Assembly (NCBI GenBank): GCA_018222965.1
Contig: JAAEZH010000009.1
Location: 83,646 to 147,645 of the forward strand
From: Bacteroidota bacterium
GTDB taxonomy: Bacteria > Bacteroidota > Bacteroidia > Chitinophagales > Saprospiraceae
DNA length: 64,000 nucleotides
Direction: 5' to 3'
Position 1 is the first letter of the stretch. Each line of letters begins with the position of its first letter. The notes below the pieces were generated by a model that was not told where the DNA came from, ran no database searches, and saw only the letters and a list, made by a program, of their open reading frames with translations. Shown here in pieces: positions 1 to 8,692 of this stretch. A program made the position numbers and the translations under genes.

Positions 1-463
1 GAATCACATTCTCAAAACCATCATTGATCAGATCGACAATACGGCTGGTATAGCCGATGGGTTTAAAGCCATTGTTGATGATAATAATGTCCTTATCGAT
101 CTTCTTCTGCCGATGGAGTTTACGGATGATATCAATATCGAATGCGGAGGAAGTTTCGAGTTGAACCCCATGCTCCAGCACTTCATCTAAGACATAGCTA
201 AAATGGCAGGTTTTGGTACAATAGCAGTAATAGTATTTACCGCTATAGCCTTTGGATTTTATAGCCCGATTAAACAGGTTTTTAGCCCTTTTGATCTGCA
301 TTCCGATCTTCGGAAGGTAGGTCAATTTCAAGGGGGTTCCATATTTTCCGATCAGGTACATGAGAGGGATGCCGTTAAACACCAACTCTCCTCCCATAAT
401 ATCGAATCCTTCTTGTGGAAAGTAAAAGGTCTGGTCTATTAGATCGAAATAGCGATTGGCCAT
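1..463 (-). CDS. speA: Biosynthetic arginine decarboxylase, N-terminal part (3' end beyond window)
   Basis: The minus strand is open without a stop from an ATG at 463 to the left edge, giving 154 residues starting MANRYFDLIDQTFYFP. The segment resembles the N-terminus of the PLP-dependent fold III arginine decarboxylases of Bacteroidota, which make agmatine for polyamine synthesis. A YCTKTCHFSY stretch carries the likely PLP lysine, followed by a barrel strand region with GVQLETSSAFD. Only the first part of the alanine-racemase-like barrel is present; the rest lies outside the window. Assignment to speA rather than another group IV decarboxylase rests on family resemblance from memory. Confidence 0.8.
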   Translation of the reverse strand, partial: MANRYFDLIDQTFYFPQEGFDIMGGELVFNGIPLMYLIGKYGTPLKLTYLPKIGMQIKRAKNLFNRAIKSKGYSGKYYYCYCTKTCHFSYVLDEVLEHGVQLETSSAFDIDIIRKLHRQKKIDKDIIIINNGFKPIGYTSRIVDLINDGFENVI

Positions 464-677
464 TTTAGCAGAGCTTATTAGAATGTTTTTGCAGGAATTA
501 TTCTGTGTTTCTTTGCGGGCACAAAGTTAGCGAATGCCTTAAATTATCAGGCGATTTTTTTATTGGCTCGTAATTTAGCGCTTTCGCGAAAATACCGAAA
601 GGAGCATTGCCGGCACCCCGACTACTTAATCTGCATTTAAGAAGTTACCCAATAAAACTATTTAGTCTAAATAATGT

Positions 678-685
678 TAGTTTTG
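678..685 (+). promoter_or_regulatory. Candidate -7 box of the nfuA promoter
   Basis: TAGTTTTG matches the Bacteroidota -7 consensus TAnnTTTG and lies 21 bases before the ATG of the NfuA gene, which would leave a 5' leader of roughly 15 bases. No convincing TTG -33 element is visible at the usual distance, so this is a motif match only. Confidence 0.4.
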
Positions 686-706
686 CAGTAAGATTAATTG
701 AATACA

Positions 707-1321
707 ATGGATCAACCAGTAACAAAAAGTCCGGTCATGCTCTATACGGAGCAAACACCAAACCCGGAATCACTTAAATACGTTTCAAACCGCATGCTTT
801 ATAAAGGCACAGCGGATTTCCAGGAAGAAGAATTTGCGCAGGAATGGTCGCCTCTGGCTACTGCTCTCTTTGAATTCCCGTATGTAAAAGGCGTGTACAT
901 TGCCAATAACTTCGTAACGGTAACCAAGGAGTTTAACTACGGCTGGGAAGACATCATGCTAAACCTGAAGTCTTTCATCAAGGAATACCTGGAATCGGAA
1001 AAAGGAATCATCAATGATGGTTTTGCCGAAGCCATGGCCAAGATTGAAGAGGAACGAGGTGCGAGTTACGATTACTCGGAAGAAGACGCAGATACCGTAA
1101 ACAAGATTAAAGAACTCATCGACACCTACGTACGACCTGCTGTCGAAATGGATGGCGGCAACATTGAGTTCAAGAAATACGATCAAGGCATTGTAACGGT
1201 GGTGTTACAAGGATCCTGTAGTGGTTGTCCTTCTTCTACTGTTACTTTGAAAGCTGGTATTGAGGGCATGCTTAAGCGTATGCTGCCACAAGTCAAAGAG
1301 GTAGTCGCTGAAATGGGCTAA
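707..1321 (+). CDS. nfuA: NfuA/NifU-like iron-sulfur carrier protein
   Basis: A 204-residue protein from the ATG at 707; a TTG nine bases upstream is in frame but less likely. The N-terminal half (about residues 10-95) is the Nfu N-terminal domain with YTEQTPNPESLKY. The C-terminal half is the NifU-C domain with MDGGNIEFKKY and the CSGCPSS CxxC motif, the site where a 4Fe-4S cluster is bridged between two subunits. It acts in the cytoplasm as a late-acting Fe-S carrier to client enzymes. It stands alone, convergent with the next gene, and is followed by a strong hairpin terminator. Confidence 0.92.
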   Translation: MDQPVTKSPVMLYTEQTPNPESLKYVSNRMLYKGTADFQEEEFAQEWSPLATALFEFPYVKGVYIANNFVTVTKEFNYGWEDIMLNLKSFIKEYLESEKGIINDGFAEAMAKIEEERGASYDYSEEDADTVNKIKELIDTYVRPAVEMDGGNIEFKKYDQGIVTVVLQGSCSGCPSSTVTLKAGIEGMLKRMLPQVKEVVAEMG

Positions 1322-1338
1322 AACCATATAAAAAAAGT

Positions 1339-1375
1339 AAAAAAGCCGGTGCGCACATGCGTTCCGGCTTTTTTT
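1339..1375. terminator. Bidirectional intrinsic terminator
   Basis: A hairpin with arms AAAAAAGCCGG and CCGGCTTTTTT around a 14-base loop, ending in a T run on both strands. It lies between the convergent nfuA gene and the minus-strand secreted protein gene and can serve both. Confidence 0.85.
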
Positions 1376-1388
1376 ATTTCCGGATCTG

Positions 1389-1952
1389 CTAATTCAACTC
1401 CTCAAAGCGAACAGCCGGAAATCGAATATCGACAGCGACATTGTTGGGATCGTCAAATAGAAAGAAGACCAGCACACTGCCAATTCCTTCTTTATGCAAA
1501 GCCAGCATACGGCAATGCTTAAAACCCGTAAAATCCGGTTTGGGCTCAAAGAAATAGATGATTCCCCAGTCAGCGCCGAAGTTCTGTCGAAGTTCGGTGC
1601 GGAGAATAGGCAGCATACTCATCAGGGCTTCATCATCATTGACTGCAACCGAGCTCGATGCTCGTAAGCAGAGTACATCCGGGAACATAGAGAGGGTGTC
1701 CTGCTCATTATAAGGCAGCACATAGTATCGTATCTCCATGTCTTCCTTGTCGGAACGGATGGCGTAATGATAGTCCTGATAGGGATTTTCGTAAATCGGA
1801 ACCGTTTCGTATCCCGAATCCAGGGGCCTGGTAATTTGCAATTTCGCAGCTTCCACTTTTTCTTCAAAATCAGCTGGAAAGTCAGTCGACTGTGCTTGCA
1901 ACACAGGCCATGTCAGCGCCCAGATCAGGGCACAAGTGTAGAATTTTCTCAT
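1389..1952 (-). CDS. Secreted hypothetical protein, 187 aa
   Basis: Unrecognised. The N-terminus MRKFYTCALIWALTWPVLQAQ is a typical Sec signal peptide with a cleavage site after AQA/AQ, so the product is exported to the periplasm or outer membrane. The mature part is acidic and mixed alpha/beta in appearance, with no repeated or catalytic motif I can name. It lies downstream of the ECF sigma/anti-sigma pair on the same strand (96-base gap) and might be cotranscribed with it, but no function can be inferred. Confidence 0.7.
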   Translation of the reverse strand: MRKFYTCALIWALTWPVLQAQSTDFPADFEEKVEAAKLQITRPLDSGYETVPIYENPYQDYHYAIRSDKEDMEIRYYVLPYNEQDTLSMFPDVLCLRASSSVAVNDDEALMSMLPILRTELRQNFGADWGIIYFFEPKPDFTGFKHCRMLALHKEGIGSVLVFFLFDDPNNVAVDIRFPAVRFEELN

Positions 1953-2048
1953 GATAATACCGAATTAAGTTTGGGGGGCATCCTTCCGGCTGCTTGCCGA
2001 CAGCCATCCGGTTTTTGTCCGGTTTATCAGTCTTTGGGTATTAGTTTG

Positions 2049-2291
2049 CTAGGCCGGGTTTACCCGGATCTTATCTTTTATAGCCTGGATGAGTGTGGGA
2101 GATACCTTTCGGCGTTGGATCTTGCTTTTGATAAATTCTCGGAAGGAAGCTTCTTTGCTAAGCATGCGCAAGAATTCCGGGTTGGTTTTGATTTCCTTGA
2201 TCAGGTCGCGTTCTGCTTCAAAGCTGAGTTCGTTATCCAAAAAAGAACTCACTTTGCGGATCAGGTCTTGATAATTGTCATTGCTGTTCAT
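2049..2291 (-). CDS. Small anti-sigma-factor-like protein, 80 aa
   Basis: An 80-residue, highly charged, probably all-helical protein with no membrane segment (MNSNDNYQDLIRKVSSFLDNE at its start). Its position directly behind an ECF sigma factor (102-base gap, same strand), its size and the start pattern, in which a short helix precedes SFLDNELS, resemble the small anti-sigma-like proteins that follow RpoE-type sigma factors in Bacteroidota. The classical ZAS HxxxCxxC zinc motif is absent, so any regulation of the sigma factor would be zinc-independent. The role is inferred mostly from context. Confidence 0.6.
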   Translation of the reverse strand: MNSNDNYQDLIRKVSSFLDNELSFEAERDLIKEIKTNPEFLRMLSKEASFREFIKSKIQRRKVSPTLIQAIKDKIRVNPA

Positions 2292-2393
2292 GACATGCAG
2301 TTTTTAGTTGCCGCCCAACAGTCCCGGTTTTCAGGAGGACTGCCGGATAAGCGGCCGAAATGGCCACTTTATGGCAAATCCGTTAACGATTAA

Positions 2394-2993
2394 CTACTGT
2401 TTTCTTCGTTTATCCTTTAAACCAAAATGCTTTATCGCATAATCCTGTAAGGTTTCTTTCAGCATGTTTCGCGCCCGGTGTAAGCGGGAACGCACGGTGC
2501 CGATTGGAATATCTATGATGCGGGCAATCTCCTCATAGGTGAAATTTTCCACATCGTACAGCAGCAATACCGTTCTGAAATCCACTGGCAGTGAATTTAC
2601 CGCATTGGTAACTTCATCTCCCATCATGTGCTCAAACATCTCTTCCCGAAGGTCGAGATAACTGGAGAACTGGGATTCATTTTCGTTGTGATAGGTTACG
2701 ATCTCCTCGTAATCCACCCTGCTCGGTTGCTTGCTGCGCTTCCGATATTCGTTTATGAAAAGATTTTTCAGGATACGAAAAAGCCAGGCTTTGGCATTGG
2801 TGCCGACCTCGTATTTGTCGATCGACTTGAAAGCCTTCAGGTATGTTTCCTGTACGAGATCATTAGCATCCTCTTCATTCCGTGTAAGCGAAAATGCAAA
2901 GTTGAACAGGGAGTTGATTTGTGGCATCAGCTCCTCTTCGAATATGTCGTATCGACGTTCTGCCATGACCTCTGGAATCATCCTGGGGACCAT
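2394..2993 (-). CDS. ECF RNA polymerase sigma factor (RpoE family)
   Basis: A 199-residue sigma-70 family protein. Region 2 spans about residues 22-90 with the typical DANDLVQETYLKAFKSI and AWLFRILKNLFINEYRK stretches that bind core polymerase and the -10 element. Region 4 spans about 125-180 with LPVDFRTVLLLYDVEN and the helix-turn-helix TYEEIARIIDIPIGTVRSRL. Other in-frame starts at codons 5 and 10 (MIPEV, MAERRY) are possible; the last fits the usual family length best. It probably directs an envelope or stress response and is followed by a small anti-sigma-like gene. Confidence 0.9.
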   Translation of the reverse strand: MVPRMIPEVMAERRYDIFEEELMPQINSLFNFAFSLTRNEEDANDLVQETYLKAFKSIDKYEVGTNAKAWLFRILKNLFINEYRKRSKQPSRVDYEEIVTYHNENESQFSSYLDLREEMFEHMMGDEVTNAVNSLPVDFRTVLLLYDVENFTYEEIARIIDIPIGTVRSRLHRARNMLKETLQDYAIKHFGLKDKRRKQ

Positions 2994-3134
2994 AAAGATA
3001 GAAATTGAATTGATTTAATGAATGATCCCTCTCCGAGAGGGCTTCATTGCCTCATGCAGGTCTATAACCAAGCTTTCTCAAAATTAGTTTCAAAAAAGCA
3101 GAAAATAGCAGCTGCCTCTATTCAAAAAACCTCC

Positions 3135-4406
3135 TTATGCATTGTCCTTCAACATTTTAGCAAACCTCCAAACATCCTCAAAAGAATTGTACAAGGGAAC
3201 CGGTGCCACCCGAATTATGCCTCCTTCCTCACCCGGAAGGTTGGCTTCCCGCCAATCGGCCACGACGCCCTTTGCCGAGATAAAATCAAACAAACTTTTA
3301 TCGGGCGTTTTCGTAACGATGGAAAGCTGGCACCCGCGGGCTTCTGGCTCTGTAGGAGTGATCACTTTCAAATTTGGAATATCCTTTAATAACCACTCGA
3401 GATAGGCAGTAAGCTTTAAACTTTTCTGGCGAAGGGCTCCTATTCCGGCTTCATCAAAAATATCGAGGCTGGCTTTATGTGCAGCCATCGACAGGATTTG
3501 CGCATTACTCAGCTGCCAGCCGGCTGCTCCTTCCATTGGATGAAAGCCTTTTCGCATTTCAAAACGGCTTTCTTCATCATGGCCCCACCAACCGCCAAAA
3601 CGCGGAAGGTCAGGATTCTTCCCATGCCTTTCGTGTACAAACAGCCCGGAAGGTCCACCTGGCCCTGAATTCAGATATTTATAGCTACACCACACCGCAA
3701 AATCCGGGCCCCAATCGTGCAGTTTCAGGGGTAAATTGCCGGCCGCATGCGCCAAATCGAAACCTACTTTAGCTCCTGTTGCATGGCCGGCCTTTGTGAT
3801 GGCCTCCAGGTCAAAGAATTGTCCGGAGTAGTAATTCACACCACCGATCATTACAAGCGCCAGCTCTGATCCGGCAGCTTTTATCTGATCCAGAATGTCT
3901 TCCGTGCGCAAATAGTATTCTCCCTTTCGGGGAAAGAGTTCTATAATGGCATCTGATGGCTCGTAGCCATGGTATTTTACCTGGGTTTCTACGGCATACT
4001 GATCCGAAGGAAATGCCCCTCCTTCCATGAGGATCTTGTAACGTCCCTGCTCTGGTCGGTAGAAAGAGACCATCAATAAATGCAGGTTGGTCGTCAGAGT
4101 ATTCATGACGACCACCTCCGACTCTTTGGCTCCCACAAGCCGGGCGGTTTGCGGCAATAAAAACTTATGGTAATACATCCAGGGATACTTCCCTTTAAAA
4201 TGGCCTTCCACCGCTTCTTCCCGCCAGTGTTTTAATTCATGCTCCAGAGCAGGACCCACTGTTTTAGGCTGCAACCCCAGGGAGTTGCCACAGAGGTAAA
4301 TAACATCCTGTCCGTCGTGTTGCGGGAAATAAAAGAGATCGCGGTATTTACGCAATGGATCGGCTGCATCCTGCGCTTTCGCGAATGAAAGGGCGTTTTC
4401 AAACAT
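3135..4406 (-). CDS. kynU: Kynureninase
   Basis: A 423-residue PLP enzyme of the aminotransferase class V fold that cleaves kynurenine or 3-hydroxykynurenine to anthranilate or 3-hydroxyanthranilate plus alanine in tryptophan breakdown or NAD synthesis. Key sites visible are YLCGNSLGLQPK near the N-terminus, the DLAHAAGNLPL segment holding the aspartate that contacts the cofactor, and VWCSYKYLNSGPGG with the PLP lysine. Length matches the family. No other kynurenine pathway gene is adjacent. A TTTCGCGAA variant of the dispersed repeat lies in the first codons. Confidence 0.93.
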   Translation of the reverse strand: MFENALSFAKAQDAADPLRKYRDLFYFPQHDGQDVIYLCGNSLGLQPKTVGPALEHELKHWREEAVEGHFKGKYPWMYYHKFLLPQTARLVGAKESEVVVMNTLTTNLHLLMVSFYRPEQGRYKILMEGGAFPSDQYAVETQVKYHGYEPSDAIIELFPRKGEYYLRTEDILDQIKAAGSELALVMIGGVNYYSGQFFDLEAITKAGHATGAKVGFDLAHAAGNLPLKLHDWGPDFAVWCSYKYLNSGPGGPSGLFVHERHGKNPDLPRFGGWWGHDEESRFEMRKGFHPMEGAAGWQLSNAQILSMAAHKASLDIFDEAGIGALRQKSLKLTAYLEWLLKDIPNLKVITPTEPEARGCQLSIVTKTPDKSLFDFISAKGVVADWREANLPGEEGGIIRVAPVPLYNSFEDVWRFAKMLKDNA

Positions 4407-4501
4407 GCGGTTTTATTTTCCGCTAAGGTAATGAAATAGGGCTTTTCAGGGAGAGGATGGATAAACCTAGGCAGGAGGAAACATTCGCGGAAGCGGAAAA
4501 A

Positions 4502-4981
4502 TCAAAACAAGGCTCCCTGAATTCCAAAACTGTTGGGATTTTCTAATTGCAGCAATTGCCGCTTCACATCAAGGCCATAAAAATAGCCCTGGAGGTCTCC
4601 GTTTTTAGCGATCACCCGATGACAGGGAACGACGATAGCAATTGGATTATGTCGGTTGGCCTGTCCTACAGCCCTCACGGCATTGGGGTTGCCCAACTTT
4701 TCGGCAATAGAAAGATAAGAAGTGGTTTGGCCATAAGGTATTTCGAGCAGGATTTCCCAAACGCTTTGCGAGAATTCGGGTTCTCCTTCCCAATCCAGCG
4801 GCAGGGAAAACTTGCGTCGCTCCCCTAAAAAATAGGCTTGCAGCTGAAGAATAGCCAGATTTAAGAGTTGGTCATCGGCAGATTTACCGGGCTTATCGAC
4901 CCGGGTAATACGCCGGATACCCCGGTCACTGGAAGTGATTTCCAGCCAACCAATTGGAGAATTATAATAAGCCTTACTCAT
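4502..4981 (-). CDS. ogt: Methylated-DNA-protein-cysteine S-methyltransferase (Ogt type)
   Basis: A 159-residue suicide DNA-repair protein that transfers the alkyl group from O6-alkylguanine to its own cysteine. The active-site motif VVPCHRVI lies at about residue 115. The upstream AVGQANRHNPI and helix-turn-helix region with YGQTTSYLSIAEKLGNPNAVRAVG fit the family. It lacks an AraC-like Ada regulatory domain, so it is the stand-alone Ogt form. It is not tightly linked to neighbours; an iterated-repeat variant (TTCGCGGAA, 4484) sits between it and kynU. Confidence 0.92.
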   Translation of the reverse strand: MSKAYYNSPIGWLEITSSDRGIRRITRVDKPGKSADDQLLNLAILQLQAYFLGERRKFSLPLDWEGEPEFSQSVWEILLEIPYGQTTSYLSIAEKLGNPNAVRAVGQANRHNPIAIVVPCHRVIAKNGDLQGYFYGLDVKRQLLQLENPNSFGIQGALF

Positions 4982-5045
4982 AGCTGCCTAATATCGGAGA
5001 TTTGCATCAGATTTACAATTCTCCCGGCAGCTTTGAGCGGCAAAA

Positions 5046-5198
5046 TTACATATTGCCGGTTGCCTTAACCAGGTAGGTTCCTACAAATGGAATGGCTACC
5101 CAGCACCATTGTGGCGCAACAAAACACAAGGCAACGAAAACGATGGTGGAGACCAGGAAAATGATCCAGTCTAGCATGCTTGATTTCTGAACTTCCAT
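5046..5198 (-). CDS. Small membrane protein, 50 aa
   Basis: A 50-codon minus-strand ORF beginning MEVQKSSMLDWIIFLVST. It is composed of two hydrophobic stretches (about residues 10-26 and 28-42) around a short turn with APQW, so it is probably a double-spanning inner-membrane protein. It lies between nadK (95 bases upstream on the same strand) and ogt. No family recognised. The hydrophobic pattern and clean start and stop support it, but coding status is not proven. Confidence 0.6.
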   Translation of the reverse strand: MEVQKSSMLDWIIFLVSTIVFVALCFVAPQWCWVAIPFVGTYLVKATGNM

Positions 5199-5293
5199 GT
5201 TCAATATTAATTTTCGCCAAAGCTAAAAAGGAATTCCCTTTTATTCACAGATTGTGGATAGTTTTTTGCCTTTCGGCGAATGAAGGGGAAGGA

Positions 5294-6178
5294 TTAGCCA
5301 TTGCGGGAATCAATCCCCCAGGAAAGCTTTTCTCGAATGGTATGGAGAAAGTCGCGATTTTCCAGCGCTACTACCCGGATTTTAAAATCGGATTTGGAGA
5401 TAGCCAGGCGGTGCTGGGAAGTCACTGTTTCAAAACGGGAATCGAGTGTACAAAGAAAGTTCTCCGTGCGCCCTTCCACCTCAAAAGTAATGACCGAATC
5501 ATCAGAAATCACAATCGGTCTCACCGTCAGATTGTGTGGCGCAACGGGGGTAATCACAAAATTGCCGGAATCCGGAAAAACAATTGGCCCTCCGCAACTC
5601 AGGGAATATCCGGTCGAACCAGTAGGCGTACTCACTATAATTCCGTCGGCATAATAGGTATTCAGGTAAGCGCCATTCACATAGGCGTGCATGGTAATCA
5701 TGGAAGAGGTGTCTCGCTTAAGCAGGGTAAAGTCGTTGAGTGCATAAGGGAACTTTTCAAAGAGCGGGAAATTGCAGCTCAGCCCCAGCAGGGTTCGCTC
5801 CGAGATCCGGTATTTCCCCTGAAATAATGCCTTGACTGCTTCCTTGATCTTAGTCTTTTCAATACTCGCCAGAAATCCCAGCCGCCCCAAATTGATCCCC
5901 ATGATTGGAACGCCGCTATCACGCACCAAAGTTACAGCAGATAAAATAGTGCCATCGCCTCCCAGGGTTATCACATAATCGATCTTCTTTACGCTAAAGT
6001 CCAGAAAGCTCTCAAAAGAACCAACATCCCGCGAAAAGTGGATCTTTCCCTCTAAAGTCTCCAGATAAGGGGTATAAACGAAGGTGTTTATCCCGTGATC
6101 ATGTAAGGCGTCAAAGAGACTTTGCACATAAGGAATGTCCTTTTCTTTCAACAACTGACTGTAAACGACTACTTGCAT
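5294..6178 (-). CDS. nadK: NAD kinase
   Basis: A 294-residue ATP-NAD kinase that phosphorylates NAD to NADP in the cytoplasm. The diagnostic GGDGT motif sits in YVITLGGDGTILSAV (about residue 70). Also visible are the NDFTLLKRDTSSM strand and the PTGSTGYSLSCGGPIV segment of the second domain. Length is normal for the family. The 5' region upstream holds a nine-base tandem repeat. Downstream lies a 50-aa membrane protein gene. Confidence 0.94.
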   Translation of the reverse strand: MQVVVYSQLLKEKDIPYVQSLFDALHDHGINTFVYTPYLETLEGKIHFSRDVGSFESFLDFSVKKIDYVITLGGDGTILSAVTLVRDSGVPIMGINLGRLGFLASIEKTKIKEAVKALFQGKYRISERTLLGLSCNFPLFEKFPYALNDFTLLKRDTSSMITMHAYVNGAYLNTYYADGIIVSTPTGSTGYSLSCGGPIVFPDSGNFVITPVAPHNLTVRPIVISDDSVITFEVEGRTENFLCTLDSRFETVTSQHRLAISKSDFKIRVVALENRDFLHTIREKLSWGIDSRNG

Positions 6179-6286
6179 AAGTTTTCCGTTTGTTCCTATA
6201 AAACGTAGTACGCTGAACGTGTATCGCTTAGGGGTATGATCAAATATCAGAAAAATCCACTCCTTCTCCCCTTCTCTGTGTGAAAT

Positions 6287-6347
6287 TTCCGTTGGTTCCG
6301 TTGGTTCCGTTGGTTCCGTTGGTTCCGTTGGTTCCGTTGGTTCCGTT
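6287..6347. repeat. 9-bp tandem repeat (TTCCGTTGG)x6.8
   Basis: Six perfect copies of TTCCGTTGG followed by a seventh partial copy (TTCCGTT), with no mismatches. It lies between the 3' end of the Omp85 gene and the start of nadK, about 110 bases before the nadK ATG. Such perfect short-period arrays are prone to slippage. Confidence 0.97.
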
Positions 6348-6402
6348 CTATTAATTGAAAATTAAAACCTAAAAATTAAGAATTATACATTAATAATCCC
6401 TT

Positions 6403-7815
6403 TCACACTCCCAGTTCCCAATGCAGGAACACGCCCCACTCTCCCAAACCATTTCGGCTAAATTGAACCTGAAAAAGTTTGTTGTAATACACCAGCACAT
6501 CCAGCCCGATGCCATAGCTGTACAGGAGTTGGTTGGGCAACTGGTTTCCGTCTGCATAATAGGGATTATTGGCGAAGCCGGTATCTCCAAAGAGATTCAC
6601 GAAAAGTTTGCCCGACATGATCTTCAGGGAATTAAACGGCATCATTTTGCCCCAGTTGATCTCCGTATCCAGCACCTTAAAACGCAGGTCTGTTTTCGCG
6701 AAAGCATAATCCAGTCCGTCAATGACATAAAACTCATATCCCCTCAGAAAATCCGATTCATACCCCAATGCCCGGCTGTTGTAGAAAGGCTGCTTGGCTC
6801 TGTTTAATGCCAGTCGCCCCTGTAGGTTTAAGCCGGCACTTAGTCGGTCATTAAACGAGAAATAGGGTTTCATTCCCGCCCGGAAATAAAGCTGATTCAG
6901 ATTATTCCAAAGGCCCAATCCTTCTTTTCGCAGGTTTAGGTTCCAGAACATGCCTTTAGTAGGATAGGCTATTACATTTCGGCTGTCGTAAGAAAGGTCA
7001 TACTCAAACGCCATAAACTGCTGGTCGGAGCTCCCCAGAAAAAAATCCGGATTCAAGCCGAAAGCAATGATGGTATCGATGCGGTTATTGTGGTAGCTCA
7101 ACTGCCACTTATGGAGAAAATTCAGACCGGGACGATACCGCATGCCCAATCGCCCGCGAATACGTCTCAACAAATACGGGCCTTCCTCCTCCTGGTAAAA
7201 AACCTGCTTATCGCCTTCGGTTATGTAATTAAAAGTACGGTTGCCTGAAATGAGAAAACCACCAGCCAGTCCCAGGGTTTGAGCCCGATTGATGTAAGGA
7301 TAGGAATATTCAATTTCAAATTTATTGGTGAAGCCAAACTGAGTGACCACTTTCAGATAGTCCTGCCTGCCGGTAAAGTTGGAATAGTAGAGATTAAATC
7401 CAAAATTCACCCGATCCAGCGCATGCTCATAATCCACCCACCAGACATTGAAATTCCGATCGGCCAATTCAAAAGTAGGCACGGGGTACACATACCAGGC
7501 TTCCAGAACCTCGATGGAAATCCCAATACGACTGGTCTCCGTGTCCCAGGTCTTCACATTGAATAAAACTTCGCTAAAAAGCCCTGTATTCATCAGTCGA
7601 AGGCGATTGACATAGAGGATATTGCTAAGGTTTGCCATATCCATGGTATCGCCTTTAGAGATGGTAATTTCTCGCAGGATAATCTGTTCTTTGGTCTTTT
7701 TATTGCCACTGACTTCAATAGAATCCACGACCAGTTTGGTCTGTGCTCCGGCCGGACAGACAAAGAAAAATCCAATAGCAAAAAGTAAAAGTGTTTGAAG
7801 CAGGCGGCCCTTCAT
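6403..7815 (-). CDS. Omp85/BamA-superfamily outer membrane protein with one POTRA domain
   Basis: A 470-residue protein with a Sec signal peptide (residues 1-24, ending CPAGAQ), then one POTRA-like domain (about 28-105, KLVVDSIEVSGNKKTKEQII), then a beta-barrel of the bacterial surface antigen type. Aromatic, alternating strands and a GIGLDVLVYYNKLFQVQFSRN segment lead to the C-terminal strand. It is much shorter than BamA (five POTRAs) and resembles short Omp85 or TamA/PatD-like proteins of Bacteroidota. Role in outer-membrane protein or lipid handling is inferred. A CBS gene lies just upstream on the same strand (39-base gap). Confidence 0.82.
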   Translation of the reverse strand: MKGRLLQTLLLFAIGFFFVCPAGAQTKLVVDSIEVSGNKKTKEQIILREITISKGDTMDMANLSNILYVNRLRLMNTGLFSEVLFNVKTWDTETSRIGISIEVLEAWYVYPVPTFELADRNFNVWWVDYEHALDRVNFGFNLYYSNFTGRQDYLKVVTQFGFTNKFEIEYSYPYINRAQTLGLAGGFLISGNRTFNYITEGDKQVFYQEEEGPYLLRRIRGRLGMRYRPGLNFLHKWQLSYHNNRIDTIIAFGLNPDFFLGSSDQQFMAFEYDLSYDSRNVIAYPTKGMFWNLNLRKEGLGLWNNLNQLYFRAGMKPYFSFNDRLSAGLNLQGRLALNRAKQPFYNSRALGYESDFLRGYEFYVIDGLDYAFAKTDLRFKVLDTEINWGKMMPFNSLKIMSGKLFVNLFGDTGFANNPYYADGNQLPNQLLYSYGIGLDVLVYYNKLFQVQFSRNGLGEWGVFLHWELGV

Positions 7816-7854
7816 GGTTTAAATATAAATCATAAAACGATGGCCGGGCTTTTA

Positions 7855-8520
7855 TCAAACATTCAGATAAGACATTAAGGAGTCGTAGCGCTCTTTGAGA
7901 TCGTCCAGCATTTCTCGTTCGCCGAACGTAGCTTTCACTTCATAACCAAAGCGCTGGAAAGTAGCGACAATCGTATTTGTTTGTTGCCGATTCACCTTAA
8001 TCGTTACATGAACGAGAGACTGATCCGGTCCGAGGGTAGAAGAAATAAAGGCGCTTAAAATGGCAGCTTGCTCGGACTCTACCAGCCTGGCGATTTCAGA
8101 CAACGAATAATCCCGACGATGCATTTCCAGAACGATAATACCTCCTGGCTCCGTAAATGAACCCGTTTGTGCAAAGTAATTGAGCAGATCCTGTAAGCTG
8201 ATCATGCCGATGTAATTCTCCTTCTCATCAACAACCGGAATGACCGTGAGGTCAAATTCGGCGATAAGCCGCATCACTTCATACAAATGGTCATCCATTC
8301 GCACATAAGGATACTGCAAAGAAAGATGGTAAGAACCTACCGGCTCACTAACATCGTTTTCCAGGATATCATCCTCTGAGAGGAGACCAAGGAGTTGTTT
8401 GTCGTTTACGATAGGGAGGTGTTTGACATAGAAATCACTCATAATACTGAGTGCGTCATCACCGGTATCGGAAGTCCGCAAAGGGATCAGGTCGTTTGAT
8501 ATAATGTCTGTCGCTATCAT
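7855..8520 (-). CDS. Tandem CBS-domain protein
   Basis: A 221-residue cytoplasmic protein with two CBS motifs in the first ~130 residues (MIATDIISNDLIPLRTSD and LYEVMRLIAEFDLTVIPVVDE), forming a probable nucleotide-sensing Bateman module. The C-terminal ~80 residues contain an ACT-like stretch (HVTIKVNRQQTNTIVATFQR). It is 39 bases upstream of the Omp85 gene and transcribed with it. The ligand cannot be told from sequence. One copy of the dispersed TTCGCCGAA core lies in the 3' coding part (7919). Confidence 0.82.
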   Translation of the reverse strand: MIATDIISNDLIPLRTSDTGDDALSIMSDFYVKHLPIVNDKQLLGLLSEDDILENDVSEPVGSYHLSLQYPYVRMDDHLYEVMRLIAEFDLTVIPVVDEKENYIGMISLQDLLNYFAQTGSFTEPGGIIVLEMHRRDYSLSEIARLVESEQAAILSAFISSTLGPDQSLVHVTIKVNRQQTNTIVATFQRFGYEVKATFGEREMLDDLKERYDSLMSYLNV

Positions 8521-8692
8521 GGGATCAAGGCATACTTGTCATCAGTTTCAGGAAGGTATCTGTAATTGAAACGAAAACTTTTCCCGAAGGTTCCTTATCA
8601 GGACGTTAAAACTTTAAAATCCCGATAGTTGCCAGACGACAATTTGACGATTTTCTGTTGGGTCTGCAAGTTAAGTGGAAGAAAATAGGTCC

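Noticed and set aside
203..442. Plus-strand 79-aa ORF
   Set aside because: It is antisense to the speA-like coding region, whose minus-strand frame is continuous and recognisable.
1767..2393. Plus-strand 208-aa ORF over the anti-sigma region
   Set aside because: It runs antisense across two minus-strand genes and shows no domain; the minus-strand genes explain the region.
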